Positions 20,816 to 33,516 of a stretch of DNA of 64,000 nt are shown in pieces. How positions within the stretch are numbered: position 1 is the stretch's first letter; every line of letters begins with the position of its first letter. The stretch covers positions 65,940,929 to 66,004,928 of the forward strand of contig CM049312.1 of the NCBI GenBank assembly GCA_026874595.1. Reading direction: 5' to 3'. This stretch comes from Sipunculus nudus (Eukaryota > Annelida > Sipuncula > Golfingiida > Sipunculidae). The position numbers were made by a program, and so were the translations under genes. The notes under the pieces are model-generated. The model was given only the letters and a program-made list of their open reading frames with translations. It ran no database searches and was not told the DNA's origin.

Positions 20816-22966
20816 AGGCGAACCTGTGCAATGGGATATTCACCAGGTATAATGCTTCAATGCTGGACCATTACTTTTCAAGTACATGTGCAACGTGTAT
20901 ATGAACAATCCAAGTATGAAACATTTGGAACAAGATACAATTACACAAACAAGTATTAAATATTTTGAACAAGAACCAATTACACAAACATAACTGCTGA
21001 AATTCTGGCATGGGAGCACACAACACAAAAATGATTGTAGCTTGCACCACCAGTCTTGTATACGATGAAACTTTCAGAGATGTATACACAGCCCAATTTC
21101 AGGCTGATATATCAAATTCCTCCGGCGAAATAAGCAGGCACATACACTGTGCAAAAGTCATTGTAGGTGATGACACCTGTCTCGTGAACGAGAAAGCTAT
21201 CAAAGACGCATAGACAGGTCAAAACATCAGGCCAATACATCAGACTTCTCTTGAGTTTGATGCAATGGGCTGACCAGGCTTAGGTGAGAAAGGCAGTTGC
21301 CCCGAGTGAACTGTGACGAATTGCTGGCTCAAGCTACTGCACTGAGTGAACTCTTGACCTGCACCTGGCTAGACTGAATAAACTTTTGACCTGTACCTGG
21401 CTGCAAAGAATAAACTCTTGACCTGTTGCTTAATCTGACACAGTTGGCAGTCTGCCAAAGCTATAAATAGATCCAGACTGACCTTAGGCCTGTTGCCAAA
21501 TCTGAAATAGTTGGTAGGCTGCCAAGGTATTTATGGATACTGACACAATCTTGGCCTTTTGGTACATCTGTTTACATATACTGAAATACTTTGGCTAAAA
21601 TGCTTTTTTTCAAGGTTGTGTATTCATAAGATTTTTTATAAAAATGTTTGAAATAATTAAAGATGCAGTTCCTTCCAAATTAAAGGTCTAATTATTGTGC
21701 CAAAAATCATATAAGTAAACCTGAACAAAGTCCACCTAAGAATCATTTTTGTGCTATGCTACATAAATTAAAATTGAAACAACAGTTTTGCAGAAAGAGA
21801 CTATTGGAGCCTCAATTTAAAATAGGGTTACTTATGGCCTCAAGACCAACTTAAGCTTTCTATGACTCTACCAAAAAATCAATAAACCCAACCTATTCTT
21901 ATACAATTAAAAAAAACCCTTATCCTAGAATATTCTTGTGAAAAATTAAACCACTCAGCTTGACAGTTTCATCATAAAACATTTTTAAGCTGAAAGTGGC
22001 TAAACTTACTAGGTGTCTGGCCGTAAAAAACAGGTTGATGAAGGTGGCGCAACAAAAACTGCAATTTTAAATATTAGTTACGTGACCAACATTTGCACAG
22101 AATTTAGTGGTCCTAGCTCCTATTGTTTCAGAGATTGTTACGTTAGTTTGCTAACTTGCCAAATGACTAATTTCAAATTACTGTAACTCGGCCAAAATTC
22201 ATCAAACCAAAACCATTTGAACAAACTTAGTTGAGCTGATCTCTCATTTCTATGAAATATTAACTGAAATCATTTGGCTGAATGATTTCAGAGAAGATTT
22301 TCAAAGATTTTTTTTAGCTTTTTCGCAGGTGGCGCCACGTAACACTCAATCCCACAACATTTGATATGTGACAGATTGTTGCATAAAATTTGGGGATGCT
22401 AACTCCTGTTATTCCTGAGAAATTATGGATTAATGTACTGATGACCGATGACCCCTGTACAGGAAAGGTCGATGCAGGTGGCGCCACCAATACCTCAGTT
22501 TCAAATATGACTCATGTGACCAACATTTGCAAAAAATTTGGTGATGATAGCTCCAGCCGTTTCTGATAAAGTAATTTTAGTATCCTTTCATTGGCCAAAT
22601 GACTAAGTTCAGCTTCCTGTAACTCGGCCAAAATTCACTGAACCGGAACCATTCGAACAAACCTGAGAAAGATTGTTTCAGGGATTATTTCTGTGAAATA
22701 TTGAATGATCTGGCTTGACATTTTCGGAGAAGAGGATTTTTAAAGCTTTTTTTTAGATTTTTCCCTAAAGAAGCTAAGTAAATGCAGATTGCCAATAAAT
22801 AAGCAAAACCCGATAGATTTTTTTAGATGACTGATTTTTTGCATAAAGTATGGTGATGCTAGCTCCTGCCGTTTTCGAGATAGTATGGGTTAACGTACAG
22901 ACGACGGACGACGCACGACGAACGACGCACGACGGAACGCCGCACCTTAAGCTTACAGGTTCGCTA
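20816..22966 (+). mobile_element. Tandem-repeat element, family B (GCGAACCTGT ends)
   Basis: The left end has GCGAACCTGTG (20818-20828) and the right end TACAGGTTCGC (22954-22964), inverted copies. The core has short repeats with ACTCTTGACCTGT (21340-21540) and two ~430-bp units (22030-22760) with GGTGGCGCCAC and TGTAACTCGGCCAAAATTCA. An (ACGACGG)n-like microsatellite at 22892-22936 sits just before the right end. The layout is the same as family A but the sequence differs. Confidence 0.6.
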
Positions 22967-23190
22967 AAAATAATTTTAAAAGGTGTGACCAAATCTGAGA
23001 AATGAGAAACTTAAATTAGCTTTGATCCCATATGCAATCCAGTCTTCATACATACAAAGCCATGTTGTAAAGGCAAAGACAAGGAAATGGTTTTCTTTAA
23101 AAAAACATCAAATACAAAAACAATAGGTTATAGCAACTCACGTGCAGGGGGTTGACTGAATAACACAAACAAGAAATAACATAAAAACTA

Positions 23191-26100
23191 GGGACCCATA
23201 GGTCTCGACGCTCAGCAGTATTTGTCTATAAGGGTATTTTTAAAGAAAATTTTGTGGATGACGGTCCTGTCACCTTAACCAATGACCTTGTGACCAACAA
23301 AAATTGAGAACCTATTTTCCTTGAACTTGCAGCATTTAGATTATTGTAACAATCTTCTAAACAAATGCGGGTCCAGTGACCTTGACTTCTGACCAGGTTA
23401 CCTCAAAATCTACAGATTTCTTCCACTTTGGGCAAGTAAGCCATGTGTGAAAGATGGAAAGTTTGGGATGAAAAGTTTGATTTACATTGCTTCCAGAATC
23501 ATTTTAAAGATATGGCTCCTGTGACCTTCACCTTTGATCTCTGGACTCTGAAAATCAAAATGTTTTACTTAAGTGGTGGGTCATTAATAAATCAAGTTTG
23601 AAGCCAATCTGTCCAGCCAAAGCAGAATTATCATCCTTAAACTAGTTTGTGAATAGAAGGGCCCTGTGACCTCGACCTTTGACCCTATGAACCCATATCA
23701 AAAAGAATCTCGCCCTATTGACAGGTGAGTAATATCTTGAAGATGAAATGTTTGTGATGAAAAGTTTGGCTTGAAATGCATACACATTCCTTTTTAAACA
23801 AGAGACCCATGGGTCACGGCGCTCAGCTGTTATATAGGATAAAAAATATGATTTGGGAAACAGGCATATGCTGGTTTTGTGTGGTAATAAATATAAGCTT
23901 TATTATGAGTTGTTGGTGTTTAGCTTATGTATGATTTTAATAGTATTTTTGGAGACAGGGAAGAGGATTGATTTCATTTATTTTATTAACAAATGGAGTG
24001 CTATTGTCACACAGATTTTGACTTGGCCATATAACTTATAAGCAGCACATATAGTAAAAGAGTTTAACTATTTATTAAAATTTAATAACAAATATTGTGC
24101 CAATATAATTTTTATTAAAAATAATAAGACAATCATATGATTTTTTTAAAAATAAAATCTAACTGAACTAATTATTAAAATAATATTATAGAATATATGC
24201 ATTCATGAATACATTTTGAAAGTATTTGCACTGGTATTCAAATACTTTCATTTTTACCTGAATTCCCATTCTTATGCAAGAAATTTTATAATGGAGTACA
24301 TATTCATATTCATATTCATATACATTTGCAAAGTATTTGCACCATGTCTGGTATTTATTCAGTTTAAGCCAAACAATGATGTTGAGAATCCAGAATATAA
24401 AAAAAGGACCCATGGGTCACGACAAAAGTTTGAAATTTTTGCAAATGCAAAATATGAAAAATATTCTATTGTAATGTTTTATATTTATATAAGCATATGA
24501 GAAGCTAAGAGGAAAGGGCCCTCCTACTTGGTTATAGTAAAGTTCTCAATATATGATTGCAAACTAATACTCTGACAAGACTGTCATGAAGAAAAACAGT
24601 AAAAGTTTTGAGATACTGTGATGCATATGAAAAATTTACAGATGGACAGGCAAGTGGACAGAATGAACTAATACCTTCATTTCACTTTCAAAGGAATAAT
24701 GCATTTAAGTTTATATATAAGCCTATTTTTTTAGCATATCCACTTTTTTCATTAATAGTTTTTATCTGATTCATTTTTTTATTTACAAGTGTTATAAATT
24801 TGTAATATAAAAGTGAAAATATAAGTTAAAATATTAGAATTCAAAGTTGCAATCATTATATATCCAGATTGTAGCTCACATTGGGTCATATTATGCATAC
24901 ACATATTTTTTATTATTTTTAAATCAAATGTTTAAACTGAATGTAAAAGAAAATAATGCCACAACATGGCATCTACAAAATTATTCCTTGAATTCCTATT
25001 AAAAAGTTTTGCACATTGGAGTTTTCAGGACAAGCTTTATTTTATTCACCGAAATAAAATAAAAGATTCATTAAATTTGATAAAATAAAAACATCTTTTC
25101 AAATAAAGTATACACACTGTTGGTTGAATGAGGGACAAACAATATCATTATGCTAATTACAATCTCAGCTATAATTAATAACTGGAATTAATAGTCAATT
25201 TCACACCTGGTGAAGTTTTACTCTTCTGAAGTAAAGCATTACTTATCTGATGAACATCCATACTTTCATAGCAATAAATCTCTTTGTGGACACAATTAAA
25301 TGTGCACTTTAATTATTGTAACCCTGGTGGTACAATACAAAATCTAAAATGTAGCATGTCCAAGAATAAAATAAAATACAGAAAATTATAACATTCATCT
25401 AGTTTATGCACCAGCTGGGGGGGGGGGGGTTGAGTGCAGGGCAGAGGAGAAGCCTGCTAGTAGTGGCCAAGCTGGGTCAAGGCAAGCTGCCTGGGGTGGG
25501 TTACATAATGCAAGTGAAGGCTGTACTACTAGGTGGGCCAGATATAAACAACACTTGACATGGTGTATGAAAACTTGAATAAAAGCTACTCTTTTCAAAC
25601 AATTTCTTTGAAATTTCAGATTTTAAAAGATTAAATCCTTATGTATATATGCTGTGAAAATTAAATCAACAGTGCTTACAGGGAAAAAACGTGCCACTGC
25701 CAAAGTTGGACAAAATTTAAGGTATTAATTTTTTATTAATGCTAATAACTTGAAAAATTTGCAAAATTCAGATCTAATTTTGGACAAACAATTGAATCTT
25801 GATTAAATAAAGTTATATTCCTGAAAAAAAGTCTTCAGCTTCAGCAATTCTCATGTTAAGTGAGCAAATATATTTCCTAATTTTTAAAAAATTGCATTAT
25901 ATTTGGGCCTATAACTTCAAAATAATACCCAATACTGACTTAATTTTTGGTATGTGCACAGAAAATGTATGGAAGAATATGAATACTAAATATGATCAAA
26001 AACAGATCAGTGGTTTTGATATTAGGCAGACTTGAAGTGTAACAATTGCTTTTTTATGGAAAACGGAGGTTTTTCCTTAATATCTCGAAGGAACGAAGTT

Positions 26101-26704
26101 CTAATGACCCAATTTTCGGTATGGTAGGAGATTTTGGGGACATCTAATGGTATGCAGAATTTTGGATTCGTAGGTCCAACGGTTTTAAAACGTGCCCTGT
26201 TAACGGACGGACGGCCAGACGGACGGACGGACGACGGACAAAGGACCACGACTATAGCTCAGATGACTTATAGTCAGCTGAGCTAAAAATGGGTCCTGTT
26301 ACTTTGACCTTTGGACCCAAAAATCGACAGGGTCCTTACTTTAGTGGTGAGCCATATATATGTTAAGTTTGAAACCAATATGTCAGACTTAACTGGACTT
26401 ATCATCTGGAAACTAATTTGCGAACAGATGGTCAGTGACCTTGACCTTTGACCTTTTGACCCCAAATTCATTTATGCTCTCCCTATACTGGCAAGTCAGC
26501 TAAATGTGCATTATGGAAAGTTTGGGATGAAAAGCTCGGCTTAAAATTCAGCCATAATCTTTTTGAATAAGTGAGTCTTGTGACCTTGACCTCATGACCC
26601 AAAAATCCTACAGGTTCTTTCTTTAGTGGTGGGCCATGTGTAAGTTATGTCTAAAATCTATATGTCAATCCAACCGGGAGTTATCATCTGTAAAAAAAAA
26701 AAAA
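23191..26704 (+). mobile_element. Pearl-like element (GACC type), split by a nested element
   Basis: It starts GGGACCCATAGGTCTCGACG and has units with CTGTGACCTTGACC at 23270-23800. It is interrupted at 23804-26285 and resumes with GGGTCCTGTTACTTTGACC, matching the expected continuation in the element at 5118-6896. It is cut again near 26704 by another element. Its own 3' end was not identified. Confidence 0.6.
23804..26285 (+). mobile_element. Nested pearl-like element, family A ends
   Basis: It begins GAGACCCATGGGTCACGGCG and ends TATAGTCAGCTGAGCTAA. A GACG-rich microsatellite at 26203-26240 precedes the 3' end. The flanks TAAACAAG and TAAAAATG are similar, as in a decayed target duplication. 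The interior is AT-rich with no coding region. A 5'-end-like ACCCATGGGTCACGACAA at 24408 hints at a further small nested copy, and an 11-bp hairpin (GAAAGTATTTG...CAAATACTTTC) lies at 24219-24250. Confidence 0.6.
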
Positions 26705-29132
26705 TTGTGACCCATGGGCCATGACGCTCAGCTGCCAAGCATGACCTGTGACATCATGGGCTGAGATTCACAACCTCCAGTCAAATTTTGAAGAACCAAT
26801 TTGCCAATTTGTTGAAATTTTCTACGACAACAAAAATATATATCACCTATGTCTGGTTAAAACACAGTGAATTGATGGTCTGAGGAAAATGTATGATTGT
26901 TAAGGTATCCAGAACTATTCCCATAGTTTACTTGATACCTGTCAGTCTCAAAAGGAACACTACAAAGGGCAAATATAAGATCGAAATATATAGCAAAAAA
27001 TCAAGGAAATCCATGCAAGAATTATTGAGAAACAGGTGCTTCTGTATGAATTTTTATTCAATACAAGTCCACTGTACTGCACTTTCATATATGATGATAA
27101 TATTTATTAAGAAATATTTGACCAAATCCTTTGCAAGATAACATTAATATACGTCAAACTGCCTTCACTTTAACAGTTCTTGAGATAATATGATCAAAAG
27201 GAATTTAAAGATGGTTGCCTGGTGGCCATTTTGGACTTCTGACAGGTCTGAAATCAGACAACAACCATTCTCTAAATTGGACCAAAAATTGAAGGTAAAT
27301 TACTGAAACTGCACTGAAAAAAGGATTTCTAAGGTTGCTAACTGGCAGACATAATGGATTTCTGACAGGTCTGACATTTGATATCACACATCCTCCAACA
27401 AGAGACCAAACTTGGGGCAAATTCTCCAAATGATGTTACAGTAATGAATGTCCAAAACAATTCAAAAGCCATGTTCAGGCGCTCATATCAGATTTATAGA
27501 TATGCAAATGTAAAAGTGTAGGTCCAATATTTTTTATTATCACTCTGCTTTTCAATGGGGTCAGCAGGGTTGGTAAACTGCAAAACCTGAAAGAATATAA
27601 ATGCAGAAAGCATGACTAAGAGTCTTGTAATAAAATAAAGCCATCCTAAATCAAGTACACATCCACATATTATGAGAACAAACACTTGCTTTTATATGTG
27701 GTGATTTATATAAAAATATTCAGATATCTAGGAAACGAAGTTTATTGCTATGATTCCATAAAATAAACTGCAAAATGTTCCCAACATCTTATAAATCAGT
27801 AGCTAAACCTTAATACTATACTCTCTTAGTGTTAATTCCTGGCTGAAGTATTCCAACAACAGTGTTTTGTTATGCAGTAACGAGGTACTTATCACTCAGC
27901 CTTATCACTTAATAGCCTGATACAAAAGGGAGTCATATGTCAACAGTGTCACTTACAATTACAGCTACACGGTGAGATGTACCAGCTGGAGTGCAAGCTT
28001 ATATATATACAAGAAAAGTAGAGATGGTCTACAAAATAAGTTGACCTGACCTATGACCTTGGCCTTTTGCCCACATATCAACTGGATTCTTTCAAAATGA
28101 TGGGTAACTACTAACCAATTACATCTGGCCGGGTGTAATTACTTGGCAACCAATGAGTGAATAACTTAGACCTGCAACCTTTAACCTCCTGACAAGCTGA
28201 CCTCAAAATCAATTAGTTTTTTCTTCATGCAAAAAGACCCATAAATATGAAGTTTGAATCACATTCAGTGATGCACAGATGTGGTATATGTGAAAGACTG
28301 AAGGTTTGGGTTGAACAGTTTCACTTGAAATATGTTCACAAGCATTTAGAACAATATTGTGACCTTGACCTTTGACATTTTGAACTCAACATCAATAGGC
28401 TTCTTCCCCTATTGGTAGGTAAGCCATATATGACAGATGGAAAGTATAGATTAAAAAAGTTTGCCTGAAAATGACTCCACGCAAGAAGAGGGTGCTGTGA
28501 ACTTGACCTTTGACCTCAAAATCAACAGGTCTTTTCCCCTGTTGGCAGAGAAGCGATATCAGTGCTGAAAGGTTTAGAATGAAAGGTCTAGCTTGAAATG
28601 TGTCCACAACCTTTTCAAAGAAGTGGATCCTGTGACCCTGACCTATGACCTTGTGACCTCAACATCTATAGGATTCTTCTCCCAATTAGTAGGTGAGCTA
28701 TATGTGAAAGATCAAAGAATTGGGATGAAAGGTTTGGCTTAAAATGCATCGACAGGCTTTTCAAAGAAGTTGGTACTGTGACCTTGACCTTTGACCTTGT
28801 GACCTCAAAATAATTATGGTACTTCCGATGTTGGTATGTGAGCTGTATGTGAAAGATGAAAGGTTTGGGATGAAAATTTTGGCTAAAAGAATTATTTCTG
28901 GGGGGTGCAAACACACCCCATAACTTCGAGAATATAGGTCGCAGTGACCTAATTTCAGGTTTGCAAGGAGATCTTTTTAGAACCTCTCAGACTGCATAGG
29001 GTTCATGGCCCTAGCCCCTACGGTTACGATTTGTGCCCTGCGGCCGGCCAGACGGCCGGACGAACAGACGGAAGGACGACGGACAAAGACTCATCGCTAT
29101 AGCCCAGCATGACTGAAAGTCAGCTGAGCTAA
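26705..29132 (+). mobile_element. Pearl-like element(s), 5' end at 26705 and 3' end at 29132
   Basis: The 5' end reads GTGACCCATGGGCCATGACG and the 3' end AGTCAGCTGAGCT after a GACGG-rich tract (29040-29085). Between them, 27200-27400 holds a diverged ~125-bp duplication with TTTCTGACAGGTCTGA. From 28040 to 28890 there are several ~140-bp units with GTGACCTTGACCTTTGACC. It is unclear whether this is one element or two joined. Confidence 0.5.
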
Positions 29133-30298
29133 AAAAAACGATTCAGCATTTCACATAAATGTAATTTTTCGCTGCCTTTCACCAATATGTTTTGATAAGC
29201 TAAAATAAATGACATCTAGACTTCTTGTAACTGTCACAGTGTAAGATATCAGGCCTACTACCGGTCAGCTATCAGTATTTGGACTCGCCCATTAATGCCA
29301 CCCCTATTGTAAAGTAGGCTGGCCTACGGCCAGGAATGTCCCGTCCTCCTCACTCTTCCGCGTGCATTTGAATGATGCAGACGTGGGCCTGTGGTCAGCA
29401 CTAGGTTTAGTCATTTAGACGTTTTAAGGGGCTAAAGGATAATCGACATAAGGCGAAGTTTAGTAGTCTGCCGCGACCCTTCTAGTTCCCTGTTTATCAC
29501 GTTTATAACTATCAGACTGGCAGTATAATTTATAGGACAGATCTTCTGGCCATTTGGTAAATTAAACCTAAAATTCTGTGTTGTTATCTATTATATGTGG
29601 GGGAAATCTTATCAAAACATCGACACCCCATCCCTCGATTCTCCTCTGTTGGGTTTTCCCACTGGTCTAATTTGTTATCATTCAATAAAAGTTTAGACGA
29701 ACCACAGTTTTGTAAAATAGACTTGGACTGTTATCTCCACAATATTTAACTCATATGGTAAAAATGGAGACATCACGTCTGCGTTATTGGCATATTAATT
29801 AAAAATTAAAAAACTTTTAAAGATATCGCAACTTACCACTGCACGTCTACATTGTACATGACATATGTCTGTAAATGTTTCAACTTTCTATGTCGAATGG
29901 TTTTTCTTGAAACGTAACCTACCGAAAAGTGCTCTTGCACCTACTTCATATCTTTCCCCATGAGTGATTTCAAAGCGGAACCCCTAAACGTGTTGGGAAC
30001 TTGATTTTATGACCGCATATTCAAACATTTTTCTATAACTATAATATATTAGAGGAAAATCGATACTGGAAATCTGGAAACAACAGTACTTTTTTTGGCT
30101 CCTGCAACTTTAAAGAATAAGTCAAGGTCAATGAACCTGGGTGAACTTAATTTGATCATAGTAAAGTATATCCTTGGTGTGTATCAATGAAATCGGATAA
30201 AAAGTAGCAGAATAATCATAATTAGAATAATGCAAAAAAAAAAACCCTAAATAGCTCTACCTATGGATAGGCGGAGATGATAATAGGTACATACTTAC
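29133..30298. other. Unannotated stretch, probably intron or 3' part of the TRIM-MATH gene
   Basis: It lies downstream of the last MATH exon I recognised (30299-30363, minus). The rest of the MATH domain and a stop codon should lie here or further left, but I found no exon with supporting splice sites. Confidence 0.35.
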
Positions 30299-30363
30299 AT
30301 CCCATGTAATAAACTTCTTGTAGCCCCAATCATTCTCCTTTTGGCAGAACACGTGCTTTGTAA
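30299..30363 (-). CDS. TRIM-MATH gene, later MATH exon
   Basis: The 65-nt exon lies between acceptor ATCGTGTTGCAG and donor GGGAT/GTAAGT. It reads HVFCQKENDWGYKKFITWD, the hallmark FxxKExDWGxxxFxxW segment of MATH domains. It starts after two bases and ends in phase 0. One exon of about 65-70 nt should lie between this and 33433, and at least one after it; neither was found. Confidence 0.75.
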
Positions 30364-30839
30364 CTGCAACACGATGATATAATGCGAGAAGAGATTGGTT
30401 GTTCAAGAAAGTATCAATATATAGTGGATGTTAAGATCGTAAAACTAGTATGTACGGCCTATCATCATAATATTATACATGGAAATGCTACACTTCGGTT
30501 GATAGGATATAATTTACAACCAATTAGGTGAAACAGGACTGGTGGTTGGGTGAAAAGCATGGATAGAGTTCCCGCCGAAGAATAAGATGAAACCCAGCTT
30601 AGCTTGTCCGGCGAAAATGAAACCCAATATGTCGAGATCAAGAGTGCTATACCTGTTTTAGCACTAATTTTTCATATGGCCTTTTCTTACCTGATAATAC
30701 GACTGTCTAAATGACATATATAATGCGGTTAAGATCTGTTGATCTGTAAGATCTTAAGTTGATCTGTGGAACAGATCTGGTATATACCGCGCCTGTTGTA
30801 AGGTGGCCGAAAAAAAGGTTGCGAATAATTGTATGAAAT

Positions 30840-31365
30840 TTGTGATGGGTTAATGTCACCAACCAATATTACCTCTTTGACCTTCAAAACTGCATCAAGG
30901 TCATCCATATTCGAACTGTACCTAGCCCTTTATGAGATGCATCAATGCTGCGAGTTTGGTGACTGTGCCACACATTCTTTTCCAGTTATTACGTTAACCG
31001 CATTTTAGCATTATCGCCTCTGTAACATTGAAAATGTGTCAAGGTCATCAATATTTTAACTTGACCCAGCCTTTTATGAGGCACCAATGCTGCATGTTTG
31101 GTGACTGTGCCTTTAATCTTTGTAGAGTTATTGCCTTAAATATCATTTTTGCATTATCACCCCTTCAACTTGAAAAATGCGTCAAGGTATTCAATATTCG
31201 ATCTGGACTCAGCCCTTCAATACTGCAAGTTTGGTGTCTGTGCCTTAAATTCCTTTCATTTTTTAGTAAACATCTCCGACGGACGGACGAACGGAAAGAC
31301 GGACTGACGCTCACCATTTCTATGTACCCCTCCGACGGCGCCTTCGGGGAACCCCAAATGATTGA
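30840..31365 (+). mobile_element. Tandem-repeat element, family C
   Basis: Three diverged ~130-bp units share CATCAATATTxxAACTxxACC, CAGCCTTTTATGAGGC and TTTGGTGACTGTGCC. They are followed by a GACGGAC-type microsatellite (31278-31305) and a tail CGGCGCCTTCGGGGAACC. The plan is the same as the pearl-like elements but the sequence is different. Confidence 0.55.
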
Positions 31366-32784
31366 GTGAAACTGAAACCACTAATGTGAACAACACAACA
31401 CCAAGTGATATCTGTGACCTATTAGTCACAGGCAAGCTACCTACTTCTGCAGTAAGGCTTCCCTCCAGGCGTGTGACGAAGTATCCTAAAGTCGACAATA
31501 ACACTGCATGACCAGGGTCTAAATAACGAAAAGAATATTAACTTGTTATAACCATATCATTTCATTCAATCGTTTCTATTTCTAACTCTGACACATTGAC
31601 CAGTATATATATATATATTTTATATAAACATAAAACGTAAAAAGGCCTAAATGTTCCGAGTTACCAAATGGGCAGTGACTGTACCTATATGTTTCATTTA
31701 TAGTGCTTAATCTCTGTTAAAGTTGCCCAGCTGAATATAGTGGCATGAACACACGCATATCTAACTAGGTGACCCAATGTGATGTTTACAAACGTGTTTA
31801 CTAGAATAATTGCTCCTTACTCCTTGCTAAGCAAAAGCTGATAGCTGCAGTCTGTTACGTTCACCTTTGCTTAATTGTACATGCTGCCTGTGGAAAAAAG
31901 TGAAAACGACATTTACTTCCTTCTAGATTCCCCAGTTGTGCCAACTATAGCTTAGACCTAATCACTGCTAGAGAGTGGGTTGTAATAACCCGTCCAAGAT
32001 GGGTGTTTTTTTCCGGGTCCTCCGGTTTCATCCACCTCTAAAGATTACCGAACGCCACCATCAGAGTCATGGAGGGCGCCTCAAATTAGTTATTATAACT
32101 AGTTGTACAATCCATGTAAAATAAAGGTTTAAAGGTATATTATACCAGTTTGACACAACAAACAGCCTTCATTTACATAGCTGATAGTCAGTCAGATGTA
32201 CATGACATCCAGATATGACCAGGCATTCCAAAGGTAGTTGTTTACAAACATTATACACACAAAACATCGATACAGCAACGTAATTGTTTTCTTATTCTAA
32301 TGAACTTAATTGAGTGGAAACATTATTATACGCAGCATCCAGGTCAATACAGTGGTTCCACGAAATATGCATTTTGCTGTTTTTATTACAATATGTCTGT
32401 TTTTTTAATAAGTGGTGACAGCTGCAGCTGATTTTTTCTTTAAATAGTTGGTACGAGCAGTTTGTATTAAAAGTAGCATATTTTTCACTATATTCACGAC
32501 TCCACCTAGTTTTACTTCTTGTATGAACGCTGATAGGATCAGTAACTTCTGAAATTTTAAACATGAATTTTCATCTCTTCACCTTCAGAGCATATACAAC
32601 TTTGACCTAATTCACGGTCTTTCTGGATATTCTACCAGAACCTGTCTCTATGTGAAACTTGGGTTTCAGTATTTAATCCTTATGAAGCGGATATGAACCC
32701 TGCCAAAGGAATCATCAATGGCTATGACATAATTATTCGCCAGACATACTTAAAACGGATAAAGATTATAAGTGACGGACTTGG

Positions 32785-32955
32785 GTCCAAATACTTTTTA
32801 AGTAATCGATTACAAATACAATTAATTTTACAAGTAATCCATTACAATTACAATTACTTTTGTGATTTCAGAAAGGTATTCTATTACAACTACAATTACT
32901 TCTTTAAGGAATCGCAATTACTTTTGCAATTACTTTTGTGTTTTGGACCATTTAT
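32785..32955. repeat. GTAATTGTAATTACTT-rich fold-back repeat
   Basis: Units of the kind AAGTAATCCATTACAATTAC recur several times. They are bounded by GGGTCCAAATAC on the left and TTTTGGACCATT on the right, an inverted pair, so this is probably a small fold-back element. Open frames on both strands here are repeat translations. Confidence 0.55.
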
Positions 32956-33432
32956 CTCGTGCAAGAACAGCAACTGGGTTAGAGATTGGTTTGAGCTCTT
33001 AACATTTTTTAACAGTCGTAAAAATTTAATAAAGGCATAACCTACACAATCTATATTATAAAATGAATCGCAGTAGGATATGTACAAAAGAGTCATTGTT
33101 AAGTGATAATGTCATATTGTATTTAACATTTCATAGTCGCCACAAAACGGATTAGGTGACCGATCATATCAAGAATGAAACATATGGCAGCAATGGAGAG
33201 GACAATTAACATGACGATGAGAATATTTAAATAATATAACTTCATAAAATAGGGTTGATCATCAGTCAGTTCTGAAACAATTTATTTATCATATTATTAA
33301 ACATGTATATCTTGGAATATATTTTGCAAATTGTGATTCCGATTTCACTGCCTGTTTACATGTCCATGGGCATTTGTTTATCGTCTGTTATTACCATTCA
33401 AACTGAGTTAAAACGACAAATATAATACGTAC

Positions 33433-33516
33433 TCTAATTCCTTTTCCGCACGACACTCCAGAAAGACAGACAAAGCCTTCATCCCGTCTTTAAAATATTC
33501 CTGCGCAATGATATTC
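33433..33516 (-). CDS. TRIM-MATH gene, second MATH exon
   Basis: The 84-nt exon lies between acceptor TTCATTCCAG and donor TTAGA/GTACGT. Its phase fits the previous exon exactly, completing the W codon of GLPW. It reads NIIAQEYFKDGMKALSVFLE and then CRAEKELE, corresponding to the conserved KSxGFFLQCNAE strand region of MATH domains. Confidence 0.75.

Larger units (their letters stand above)
30364..33432. other. Intron(s) of the TRIM-MATH gene
   Basis: One MATH exon must be hidden here. I tested several acceptor and donor pairs on the minus strand; each gave a stop or the wrong phase (see rejected items). The stretch also holds a repeat element (30840-31365) and a TTAC/GTAA-rich repeat (32785-32955). 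Confidence 0.4.

Noticed and set aside
27494-27595. Minus-strand acceptor TTCTTTCAG followed by VLQFTNPADPIEKQ
   Set aside because: The phase would fit the last MATH exon found, but there is no donor or family match and it lies within a repeat element.
30687-30740. Candidate MATH exon with donor ATCAG/GTAAGA
   Set aside because: In the required phase there is a stop five codons before the donor.
31680-31742. Candidate for the missing MATH exon (minus strand, CAG/CTGGGCAAC to CATATAG/GTACAG)
   Set aside because: The phase fits at the start but the frame meets a TGA after twelve codons and the residues do not follow the MATH pattern.
32292-32564. Minus-strand open frame of 90 codons with several cysteines
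   Set aside because: No recognisable domain and no splice sites; it lies in an intron of the TRIM gene.
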